Origin: Branchiostoma floridae
Lineage: Eukaryota > Chordata > Leptocardii > Amphioxiformes > Branchiostomatidae
Direction: 5' to 3'
NCBI RefSeq assembly: GCF_000003815.2
Contig: NC_049979.1
Location: 15,433,240 to 15,497,239, forward strand
DNA: 64,000 bases
The notes under the pieces were generated by a model. The model made no database searches, was not told the origin of the DNA, and saw only the letters and a program-made list of their open reading frames with translations. A program made the translations under genes and the position numbers. Below are positions 43,080-55,700 of the stretch, piece by piece (positions within the stretch are counted from its first letter, which is position 1; each line of letters opens with the position of its first letter).

Positions 43080-43692
43080 TCTAGCTAGGAATATCCAGTC
43101 GGCCTCTAGTGCCGGTGAGAATGTGACTGTAGCACAAGAGAAGGCATAGTTGAGTTAGGGGACACTCAAGTGGCCAGAGAAGTCCACCAACAGCGAGCAC
43201 TTCGGGGACGTTCCGGCTGGATTAGCATTTAAATGACAGAAGGCGGATTGTCACTTTTTGCCGCAGGACACGGAAAATCCCTCGGACAGTCGATTAATTT
43301 GTGGTGATAATGACCGTGTTGTCTTGTTGATCCCCCTTCACGCCTATTCAGAGTGCCGCCTTTTCTGTTCTATAGTCCGGCGAACGCGGACGATTGAGAA
43401 CATGAATCTGCATGTGTATTAGGGCTGTGGTTCGGCCAATCACAACCCCGGACTCCTGCCGCACAAAGGCATTTAGTCTCGGGTGCCCATCTGCTTCGGG
43501 TTCGATACCGACAGCGTCAGGGCGACAACAGAAGACTGGATCGGCCGGGCTCTGCCCAGTGGTGGTGAAAACTGTGGAATCTGTCGTCGCGAGAGGGTTT
43601 CCCAGCCAGCGGAGTGGGTGCTGGGCAGTTTTACGAGGGAGTGCTTGTGACGTCGGCCGAGTGCAATAGCAGAGAGCTTGCCAGGGAGGAGG
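43080..43692 (+). promoter_or_regulatory. Probable promoter and 5' UTR region of SMOC
   Basis: A CpG-containing, mixed-composition stretch lies directly upstream of the SMOC signal-peptide exon. No clear TATA box was seen. The extent is set only by position, so the boundaries are uncertain. Confidence 0.3.
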
Positions 43693-43776
43693 ATGGGGCT
43701 GTTAGCGCGGGCGCTACTGCTCTTCTGTCTCCTGGAGGTTGTGGTGTCGCAGAGAGCTGACAGAACCAGCATACGG
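43693..43776 (+). other. SMOC exon 1: signal peptide
   Basis: It encodes 28 residues with a hydrophobic core (LLARALLLFCLLEVVV) and likely cleavage near Ser19-Gln20. It ends in phase 0 at GTGAGT. Confidence 0.85.
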
Positions 43777-46700
43777 GTGAGTGTGCGGTGCACATACTAT
43801 CTGATTCTGGTAGCGATTATTATCCGCTAGCTTGAGTGTTAGGTGTAGAAACCTTGTAGAAAACTCCGTCCACACTGGCCTCCCTACCTTCCCCATGCAG
43901 GAGACCCATGTGTTCTTGTTGTAGCCTTTATAAAATCCCAGTCTCTTTAACTCAACTGTGCCTCATCTGCGTATCGAAATATCTACATGAGATCCCAGAA
44001 GGAAAATATTTACCGGTAAACAGGCGAAGCACACGGGGCAGGCTGCCGAGTTGTGTGCGAACACGGCATGCCGGCGGACGGGAAGAGTTTATCATGATCC
44101 ACCTTATCGGGCCCTACAATCGAACCTATCGATGATGATTTTCGCACCTCGTATCGGCCATTTTCACACGGAGGATATCGGCCGCCAACAGCACGGCTCC
44201 AATCGGCTGCGACACCGTTTATTTGTCCCGTCCCTCCAATGTTTACCCACAGCGGCTGATACGCTAACGCAGAGTTTATTCTAAGGTCTCTCAGCGGCTC
44301 CATTCGCCCTTCGCCAAGGTCCCGCTTTTTGGGGCAACAAGATCTTGTGTCGGACGTTCCCAGACGCACTGCCGCAGCATGGTCTAGATTTCCCACAGTA
44401 CCATGAATTAGATATTCATTATAGGGGGTCTCCATGTAGTTATATCGACTAATGGTATTTAGATAACGTAATTGTGTTAATATGTATGGCAGGAGCGTAG
44501 GCATGACATTATCCCCCTAAGACATCTACATCTTGACAGGCAGGGGTGTATTATACAGTATTACTGGTGCTTTGGACGTAATTGTTCTGCTACCCGCATC
44601 TCTGTTGGGATGGGGGTCTGGAGAGTATTTAGTTCATTGGCCCGGAAAGGATAATGCAAGGAGTCACAAGTCCAGTTCCTAGATGAGCGCAGTGTGTATG
44701 TACGGTTGGTCCTATCGCTGTGGGAAGAGTAACGATGGCTCTTCTGCGCAACTGAGCACACAAAACAATAGCAAGAATTGGGCACAATCCATCACGGCGC
44801 CCCAGCTTTTCAGATGTGCTCCCGAGCTGACATGAATTATTTATCGGGGTGACCGCAAGGACTTGCGAACCGTGCGCTGGCTTCGGTTCCCGTGTTCGTC
44901 AGACGACAGCTAGGTTTTGTCAGGAGTATAGGGGCTGCTGCAAGGTACATCAATTATGAAGCGGGACGTGGTCTAGCATACAAATACGACGGTCTTACCG
45001 AACCGACAACCGCAGTGTGGGTTTATTTTTCTCGTCCGTAGCCACCCATACCTTGTCAAACGGTGGAAGGACTTGCCTTTTTAACCTCCCCAACAGCGGT
45101 AAGATATCCGATCCTATTCAGCAACCTTCGGCTTGATACTCGGATGAAGCCTTGTTGGGAAAGCTAAGCCGGGGTGGTGAAAGCCACTCCGCCGCGCAGG
45201 TACAGGATCCGCTGCCCCCAGCAGTGTGAGTTCAGGTGGTGTCTGTTTGGTTAGATAAACCATACAAACATTGCCATGCGGCTCGCGGCAGATCAGGCCG
45301 CACCACCTGGACCCGGCATACACGTGTGTCCTCACTATTCCTCATTTCCGACTTATCAATGTCAAAATTATCGCGGCTCTGATTTCCATGTCGGTTTGCT
45401 CAGGCCCGGGTGCGCTTTACCCATTGCATCTGTGCTTCGGCAACAAAACAAGGAAAACGATATTTCGTGAACAAAACTGTACTCCTGTAAAGACTTCAAT
45501 ACACACTGATCATAGATTGTTGTGTTCTTGTGTGTATCTCTGGAGATAACGGACAGAGAAGTGTGTATTGGTGATCTTTTATCTGCTATAATTGAGTGGC
45601 CGAGGGTGCTTACAAGAGTTCTTTGTGTGTGCGTGTGAGAAACACAAGCACGTAGCGATGTACGGTAAGTGCGTGGTCCTTTCATAGCCGAGGTTTCAAA
45701 AGGGCACTATTTACTAAATGTGAAAGAGAAACTGTATCTATTGTCAGTATAAACTAGAGTCAATACACATCTTTGTGGTGTGCGCTCGCCTGGCACATTG
45801 GCGTACTTTGAGCTGGAGTAGTCAAACGGAAGGCATACCCCACCATAGGCGACGAGCGATCACTGACAAACCTGTTAGCACAGGGCTGATGAGACAGATA
45901 AGCTCCCTCTCCGAGAGGGTTCACTTTTCGCCTAAAATAAACACGTCTCTGGTAGCGAGCTTCGATTTCTTCCTGGAGAACGGAACCTCACTCCTTGAGT
46001 CTTGCCTCTCAGTTCGGCGGCTCCTCTGTCGGCGTCCGCCCTCAGTCCTTCCATCTACCCGACCGACCTCTTCATCGAGACAAATTAACAGCACATCAAA
46101 AAGGGTTTTCTATTTGTCCATGGCATCAGATTCAATGCATATTCGTGAGACCGCCACACCGCAGCGAGAAGAGGCTTAGGCGATGTGTTTGTCTGTAATC
46201 GGCTTAATCCTTCACACAAGCCCCTATTCCATGACATTGGGAGGTTTACATTACAAGGGGATCAAAACTTCCCAATTTTCTCAGCTGTGGACACGCCAGG
46301 ACCCGAATATTGTATAAGTTTGCAAACCTATTGTGAAGAACAGTATCCTCTTAGGGGTGAAAAAAGGGAGGGTCGTGTGAAATAACGGCGTCATCGTTTT
46401 TAGCGCGGCATGTATCTCTAAATGCGTCTCTCTTTCTAGTATCTCTGAGTCACTACAACTGTCTGATATTGTTGTTTCTGTAACTTTGAAGATAATCGTG
46501 TATCATTGTCAAGGTTTGAAATGCCTGGTGAATAAAAAAAGGGTTTACAAACATGACATGGTGTCTTAAAATTTGAGAACTTCATTTTTAAATTTCGACT
46601 TTACGTTTTGTAATCTATAATAGGAAATCCCACATTCTAACTTGTAAGTGAACGAACGGTAAAGGTGCACATGCCATTACGTAGAAAGAGCATGCACGTT

Positions 46701-49700
46701 TTTAGTTATATCCTAACAGATACATGTATATTCAATGAGATATTTAGAAGCCCAACCGCTTGCCAAACTTTGCCTCAGACAAACTCCTTGTTGACCGTGG
46801 ACAGACTGAGATTAGCCGGGTTTATTTAGGACCACTCGCCTCTGCGTCCCGTGGGAAGTACGGGGTGAGACAAGTCAAGCAGGCTGATCCTCCGAGTGAA
46901 CACAAGTCAAGAGGGTTGATAACGGGAGTGTTTGGATGTGTCAGGTAGAGGTGACGTCCTGGCGTGCTCACGTCAGGGGGACGTCACTCACGGGGTAGTG
47001 TTCGCAGCTGTGCTGAGGGCTGGGGTCTCAGGTCCTTGTCGCACAGAAGTCGCACGACAAGGGTTTAACCAAGGAGCTTTTATCAGAAGCTCCTTGGTTT
47101 AACACGACAGTGGATTTTGTTGACATTATTAGGACAGTCAGTCATGGACATCGACAGTTCGTCTGTCTTGTGACACAACCGTTTGTCGTAGATCATTGTC
47201 AAAATAAGACAAAAACACAGACAGACAAACGCTGCTAAAACTATATCCTCCATGACATTTCATGTCTCAGTGTCGTTACGATTGTTTGCACGTCACGTGT
47301 TTACCTTGGATGCGACAGAAAAAAGAGGAGTCCCCAGCAGTGTCTGCCTATCAATCATGTGAACGTTTCCACCTCAGCCCTATTCTACCAGGAATCCTTT
47401 TGTAGTAGACCACATGTACGACGTGAAAGGCCAAGGGGTTGTTGCTTTGCCCGCGTCGGTACAGAAACGTTGAACTAATGACCTTTATTGCAGATCGTAA
47501 TATTCACACAATTGTATCACTCTGTATATTTCTATTCATTTTTCCATACCCGTGCAGCATCTACTGATCGGAGACCTGGACGAGCACCAGGAATGTAATT
47601 ACGACTGTACACTGGAGATGAAGAGAACGGTTTGCGGCACTGACGGCAGGACGTACAACTCTCGCTGTGAGATGCAGCGGGCGAGATGTCAAACTGGGAG
47701 GAGCATCGAGGTGCAGCACAGGGGGAAGTGCAAAGGTACCCATATTCCCACGGGAAAACCACGATGCATCATGGGGAAAATTGAAACCACTATTTTTGTT
47801 CACTGGAGTGTTCATGATTTTATCACACATCGGAATTCAATTCATTGGATTTAATCAGAACTTGCTAAATAGCACTATGGCAAAGTTGACCTAGTCCGCA
47901 ATAACAAGAGTACTAGTACAAGTAGACTATTTAGGATAACTGACCTGTTTACTTCTCCAGGATAAATAACTCGCTTACCGGAAATTCAGCGATCATGCGT
48001 TATTTCTGAAATGAAGGTGAATATAAGTGATAGACACGTAATCAAGGAGTGGAGCAAATGTGTTAGGCTTCTTGTGGCGTCCCCCGCCCCGGTTTAGGGA
48101 TGGTGGACCCAGATGTTCTGATCACGGTCGCTTGTTTCACACACTCACACACAAACCTGCGACTGTTTCAGACGCGGGGCGGTGCCACCGCGAGCGGTCT
48201 CACGCCCAGGAGCTGGACCGGCGGCCCATGGTCGGCATCTTCATCCCGGAGTGTAACGAGGACGGCAGCTACGCCGAGGTGCAGTGCCACACGTCCACCG
48301 GCTACTGCTGGTGCGTCACCCGCGACGGGAAGCCCGTGCCCAATTCCTCCGTTCGGTACCAAACGCCTACGTGCTCAGGTATGGGACAAGGCACATTCGA
48401 GGAGTTCAAGGAACCGCGGCAAGGTGGGGTTCTGCACGTCTTAACGGTTAGGAGGAGGCGGAAGGAGTACAAATTCACCGGCCGTGGGAGACGGTCTTAC
48501 TCCGGTCTTCTTCTTTACTTCATAGGCTACGGTCACTGACCTTTGGGCGTGACTTTGTTGTTTTGTGTCGTATATATGTTAAAACGTACTATAACGTTGA
48601 GGGTGCTCAACGGCAAATACGTTCAGCTCCTACGTAACGGTGATCTGAACTGACATTGTACGATAAAGACAGTGATACGGCATTATGCGCTCTTGATCAA
48701 CGGTTTGTCGTTATGACAACTATTTTTGTTATCTTTGTCGATACAGTCATGCGATTGCATGTCCCTGATGATGTTGTCTGTAAAAGGTTATCTGTGACAG
48801 TTGATGAGCACTTTTCTGCTCTTCTATCTAGGTCGAGACGGAAGACAAAGACGCCCAACACGAGGACGGAAAGGATCCAAAGGTACAGAGATTCAAGACT
48901 GCCTTTCTGTAGTATGCATGCAAATAACTCGTTCACTGGTGATGTATAATGTATCGTTTGTATCTACTGATATATAGTACATTACAGTATAAGTATTATC
49001 ATATCTCTTTATGTAATTACATTTGCTCGTTGTATCTAGTTGATAAATGATGATAGAGATTTTTGTATATTGTAAGACAATGTACTGGGCATGTCGCAAT
49101 ATTTCACGCATGACATTAAAATGTGATATTGATCTCCACCATTTCTGGGCCAAACTTGGCAGAACCTTGGAAACATGAACCATGTGACAGAAACTCACTC
49201 CACCATACTGACATTATACAGAACAAACCGTTCCTGTGTCTCCCGCAGGATGCGGCACGGAGGAGCGCGGCGAGTTCAACGACAACCTGATCGACTATTT
49301 CGAGTCGGAGTATAACCGCCTACCCACTCCGCTCCCCGGGGCCTCGGCGCTGGACATCCTCCCCTTCCCCACACAGCAGGCCCCGCTCAACCTGGACTCC
49401 TCCGCGTCCAAGGAGCGCCGCGTTCTGGACTGGAAATTCAGCCAGTTGGACTCCGACAACGACGGTGAACTGGACAGAAAGGAGCTGAAATTACTGCGGA
49501 GAACGGTGAAGAAGGCGGTGAGGCCGCGGGCTTGCGCCAGGACCTTTACTAAATATTGCGACATGGACAAGAGTAAAAAGGTGTCCAAGAAAGAGTGGTC
49601 AGTGTGTCTCGGAGTCCCAGATAGTAAGTATCTATTCACGTTGTATTATCGAATTCTGTCGTCATTTCATCCATGATTTTGTCATATTTCTTGTCGATTT

Positions 49701-52700
49701 CTTTGTCATTTTGTTGATTTTCTCCTTTTTAGTTTTGCATGATATTGTAGTTTTTCATAGTCTTCATTACATTTAGGAATGTCTTGTTTTTTTGTCACAT
49801 TTTCTTGATATTCATCTTGGGAATTGGGCAGGGTGATTTTCTTCGGGACAGTGCGAATGATTTTCATTTTGTAGTGAGTTGACTGTTACATTATGAACAT
49901 TGGCACTGGCAATCCAGAAGGAACACCCCTGCCTGTTCTTTATTGGTGTATGGATGGTGTCAAATGTTCGCATGTCTTTGTTAACGAATTAATTACGTTT
50001 GGCTGATCAAGATTGTAATCACATTTGTGACGATGAAAAAAGCCACGTGAGAAACGCATGATGTATTTACTCCGTGTGGAAAAAGAACTACAAGAAATGC
50101 CGTTGAAGGAAGACATTCAACCTTTGAACCCATCCACTTGTATCTCTGTCTTAAGTCCTCCCTCTGCTTTCTCGACGTTCATAACAAAGTCCGTTCACGA
50201 CTGGGTTTGGAGGACTAGAAACCTCCAAGTATTCTTTAGTACAGTAGATCATTCTTCCTACCTGAAACGGGAAATGAAAATAATTTGTTTAGAAGGAAAT
50301 AATTTGTTTAGAAGGATGAAAATAATTTGTTTAGAAGGAAATTTAAGGATTTAAATTTCGACAACGTCTCTTAATAAAAAGGAAATACAGAAAGAAAGTT
50401 TAAGTTGATTTTATAGTTTCCACAACCACTTTCTCCCTCCCTCCTCCCTGTGTTTCTATGCCGGGCCATGTGCAAATGAAATATGTTGAGTCAGCAGGGT
50501 AGATACAAATGACACCCGTAATGGTAGTCCCCTTCCATTTGTTCCTGACGCTGAACGCAGAGGACCACACCACGGCGCCCACACGTGACCTCCAGCCGGC
50601 TCCACAAGGTAACGAAACTCTCCCGACTTCTCCGTGTAACATCCCACACAGACATAGCCTGGCGTCCAGCCTTCTTCAGAGCTGATCCGCTTCCAAACAG
50701 TCGCTATCCTGCCAACAAGGTGAGGTAGCGGCCGTCCGGAAGCGCACGCACGCTGAACACGGATGGACACCAGGCTAATACAGACGCACACCTACACTTG
50801 GAACCATTTGAGATGAGGGGATTATTTTCCAACATGTCAGGAGATAGTATCAGAACCTCGGCACGGGAGGCAGGTATCTTGTCTGGAATCGCTTGCGACT
50901 GTCCCGATCAATTGACCCGCGAGATGAATCATCATTAAAATACCGAGATAAGGAAATAGACTTTTAACTAAGGAATTCATTGAAAGTGGTCTCACTAATT
51001 CCAAACATACCACGGACGCTGAGAGACTGAACACCCCGTGTTAGGGTGTAAGAGATTTACTGTGACTGAGGATGCTAAGTTCATAGCCTAGGTGTTTTCT
51101 GACTCTCATGTTTGTGCACTAAAAGGTACGCACAAGTAAGCCTGAGAAAATTTGTCAACAAATATGGCGCTGTTCTTTTGGCTACGCTTCAAAGTCGGGG
51201 TGTAGTTCTGAACTCGCCACCATCATATGTTAGTCATTACTGTAGCGTCTCTCGACTGCAAGTTTGTGTAACATTTGGCCGGAAAACACTTCGTTTCTGG
51301 CCAAACCTGTTCGATACATCTTTTGTCGAGCGATAGAGAGCTTGTTACAACAACGTCTTAAGTACCAACGACGTCCGCTCAGTCCGTTGACAGGTGAGAA
51401 GACGCAGGTACGGAGCAGGCAGCGGGGAAGGCCTTGTCTTTCAGAGCAGCTCACTTTGCCTTAAGAACCTCTCAGCTCGTGTTGATGTCGACATTTAGCC
51501 CCGGTAATCACGTTGTTGATCTGCGAATTCCATCTGAACGACGAACGGCTGCAGCCTAACACACCGGCACCGTGCCGGGTAGAGTAGGTTAGAACCGGGC
51601 GGTTAGAATTCAGTTGAGAAAATTCGGAACTCTAACAGTACACTGATCGTAAGGCTTAAAATTATAGAGTTTACAGGAAGTGAGCAAGTAAAAGTAAAGT
51701 CACAAGATGCCATTCAAGCTATCATCTGTTACAGCCGAAGAAAAGGAAAGCCATGCACGCTACTACACTTTGGTATCAAAGTCGGACATTTTGTCTTCCA
51801 CTGCGTCAAACATAGTGCACCAAAACACTCTGGAGAATTTTGTATATAATACTTATTCTTTATTGTTACATTGCTGGTTGCTATTAGCCGTCGGGTAAAA
51901 ATATGAGAATTAAGTTGATTAAGATAATTTGTTCGCAAATATTGGTCGAGAAAGAGTATTGTATCGACCCAGTTGTGCTTTAAACATGGTCCGATTTTCA
52001 CAGCCATGTATTGACACAAATGATCAGAAGTTTTGTTTCGTCAACTGTGTTTGATACGTGACAATAAGACGTACAGTAATGGGGATGGCTTCTTTATGAA
52101 ACTACTACAGAGGCATGTTTCCACATATCACAATGACAGGCTTGTCAGCACGCTTCCTTCTTGTTGTTCTTCTTCCTCAGTGATGGACGCTGCTGCCCCA
52201 GCTCTCTCCAACAAACAGATCACCAAGCGACAACCTACAGTCAGCAACAGAACCGCTGCCGCTTTAGGTGAGGAGAATTACTAGTATCTTATGCTGAAGA
52301 AAAAAAAGAAGAGTTTTCGACTTCTTTTCCTCCCTTACTTGACTAGTGGCCACCACCAGATCCCTATCATATATTTGAAGGCCACATGAAAAGTACAAAT
52401 TGGCGGAAACGGCTGGGCTTTCCCGGCTAACTCCTCTGGCAAATCCGTCGATCTAATCTGGCTAATCAGAACGGTTTGTGTGTCCCAGAGAGGAGCCTTG
52501 TGGAGGCTAGAAGTGCTGGACGCCAATTTTCCCCATGATTGCAATGCAAATTGAAGGTATGTGGTCGGAGGTATGCTGAAGTCGCTAGGTTTCTCCAGAG
52601 GCGCAGTATGGGACCTGTCGAGCCGGCGGGTCCTGCCTCAGCTGTCCTTGATCGTCAGGGACCAACGAGCCTGAACTTGCCTGAGGAGCGGTGTTAGAAA

Positions 52701-55700
52701 CCTCCTGCCATGAGCGCGATCCTGACACGTACAGCGAGACAAACTTCTGGTGCCCTTCTTGTCACCTCTCGGATCTAAAGATACAAAGATGTATCTGTTC
52801 CTCATGGATTACGTGGGATTAACCTGTTTGTAGTGGATTTTAAAGGCTCGAGCTCATAAGTCAGCTAACTGTGTGTAATTATGACTGACTTGCGGGTACT
52901 GCAGATTCATTGCAGTTCACTATGATCTAAAAAAAAGAGTTTTAGTTTTAGTTTTAGTTTTAATTCCAATACCAGGCTTGATCTTCAGTCCGTCCATAAC
53001 TGCACATTTGTGTTCGACTGCGCATGTGTGTATGTTTGTGCGCGCGCCCGCGCGTGTGTGTGTGTGCGACACTTAAATTCAACCTGCACCAAAAGTACAG
53101 AGTGAGAGTCGTTAATTTTGTGTCTAGTTGGCAAACCTATCGTGTTTAGCACCACGTAAATCAGCCTATTTAACACGTCCAGAAACAGAGTAACAAAACT
53201 TTAAGCGCGTCTTTTCCTTCTGTGAATGGAGGGCAACAGCCAGCAGTTCGCAGCGTCCCACGGTCAATCTGAAACAGATCTCTCACTTCAACCTGACCGC
53301 TGCCCGGAAACCCTGGCGCCCGCCGCTGGATACAACAGTTATTACTGAGAGAGTCGTTATTGGTAACATTTGTGTCGCCACTGCTCCGGGCACTAGTGCT
53401 GAACGCTCCGCAGGTTCTGGCGTCTCCCGCCCGACCACATCCTCTGTAAACGATGTGCTCAGATATTGGTTCGGACAGCCCATAATAATCCGGTACAGAT
53501 CGGTGTCAAAATCGCATTTCACACTTGGTTGGGCGCGCACGGGAGAGCAAGTCAGGCTCCGTTAGTCGCGAAATCCAACTTTGGGAGGGTCCGGTAAGCA
53601 TGATTTCAACTGAAGTCCTCCATTATACGATTTTTTTCTTCAGTTTACTTGTGCGTACTTTCACTGTCGTAACTGGCCGTGTCAATCACAAAACTAGCAG
53701 GGATCCACGTCCTTTTTGATATCTACCGTCACAGGTCTACTGCCTTTGATCTGCAAAGTAGAATGTTAGTTGCCTGATCATCTACCCGACGACACTGAAA
53801 GCGACAAGGCCAGTTTGAGCTGAGAACTAGGTGAGGAGCTTCTTATCCACCGACCTACAGAGTCTCAGACGCCCAAGGGAATGTCTCAAGGATTTTTGAA
53901 GGTGTGGGCAATCGCCCAAGTCTTCGAGTCAAGGAAGAGAATTGAATCTCACAAAGTATGGACGGGTGCTAAAAGATGAAAAGAGATTTGATACCGGGGT
54001 GATCGGGGGAAGACAGATGGTTTCCACAACACCACACCTATAGGCCCTGTAGTCTGGTGGCGTCTGTCATATATCACATTCTTGACTTGACGAATGTTAT
54101 ACAAACTCGAAAGACAACATTTTCGCGAAAATGCAGAACATTTTCCCTGTGACATTTCTACTCGCACACCATACCATACAATTATGCTCCCCCAATAGTA
54201 TTGTGTTAGAGTAAAAAAAAATACTTGGTTTTTGGATCAGGTCAACTATACCACTAGGCATGCCCTATGGCATTGTGTGCGAGTAAAATGTTCATATTTA
54301 CCATATACAGCTAATATGCTGACACAGTTCTAAGCTCTGATTGGCTCCTGACAGAGGAAGAGGAAAGAAGACGACAGGAAAACAATATGTTTTGTAACAT
54401 AACTATGTCGTGTACAATTATCTAAGACACTAATTGGTACATTTAGGCTGTTCCAGACATCGATCAACCAATCCATGAGATAAATCTATTTCTATCCCTT
54501 ACTGCGACAGAATGTATGGAAAGAATTGAAAAATTGTCCGGGGTACAGATGAGCAAGTTTCCATGCTAACAGGGCTATTTGCTGGCTTACAGTATATTTC
54601 TCTAAAGTCTCTCGCCCACATGCATCTAGAGTCAAGCGCAACGTGGCCTGGTATCCATCCGTATTTGCGGTATTATATATGTAGCTCCCGAGTCTCTATC
54701 TGCTGAGAGGACAGACTCGGGAGCTATAATACGACTGGATAAAAGGCTAGGTACGTACAATGTCCATGTTCTACCTCTAACACTGTCTTGAGCTGAAATG
54801 ACCCTCTCTGCTCCCTGTTCCAGTGAAAGGCTGTGAGCTGGACCGCCAGAAGGCTCTGGACGACCAGAGACGGAGTCCTCCGGGCACGGGCCTGTACATC
54901 CCGGAGTGTAACCCTGACGGTAGCTACAAGTCTGAGCAGTGCCACAAGGACACTGGGTACTGCTGGTGCGTGGTTCGGTCCACAGGCCGACCCATCCCGG
55001 GAACATCCACCCAGCACAGCATGCCGGACTGCGAGGGGGCCGAGGGGATGATGCTGAAACCAGAAGTGTCCGACCCAATGTCCGTAGAGAGGAAACCTGT
55101 GACGCCCTTACCACCGAGGGAGTTTAAAGGTATCTTGTTCGATTGCCATAATATATATAAGTTACTACATGCCTTTGGATGGAAAGTTGGTGATTGTAAT
55201 CCACTATCTCGATGTGGAAGTCTTTAGACCAGTTAAAGAATTAACATGATCGTCGAGTTCTGAAAACGTTTCCAGCACCCAAAGTGTGCTTGTAATCTGT
55301 AGGTACTCCATATTTCCCAGGACGGTAAACACCTGACGCTTCACTTGAAGCCTGGGGTTTTCCTTGCTTCTTGGCAGGCAGACCTCAAAAAGTACATACA
55401 AGTTCGTAATGACGCTGTATCTTCGTTTTGTTTGCTGTACAACTTCCGATACGTTGCTCTGGTACATATAACATTTACATACTTTTAATGGGTCACGTGA
55501 CTTAATGCAATCCTAGTCTCCACTAGACACGTCCAGGTGCGACAAACTTGTGGAAATCGGTAAGATATCGGAGACGTTAAGCAGCAATCAGCATGAATCC
55601 CTGGCATCCGGATCCCGATTTCTACTATTCTAGTCTGTAACGTAGAGGCAGTTCGAGCACGACCACAACCTGTCGGCTCGGGTGTTTAACGGGCGGATGG

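Larger units (their letters stand above)
48379..54823 (+). other. SMOC introns 3-6 region
   Basis: Non-coding sequence surrounds exons 4-6. Contents are simple repeats: a GAAGGAAAT/AATTTGTTTA repeat at 50275-50345, (AGTTTT)n at 52936-52962 and GC/GT alternating DNA at 53036-53068. An inverted repeat lies at 54671-54732. No nested gene is supported. Confidence 0.6.
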
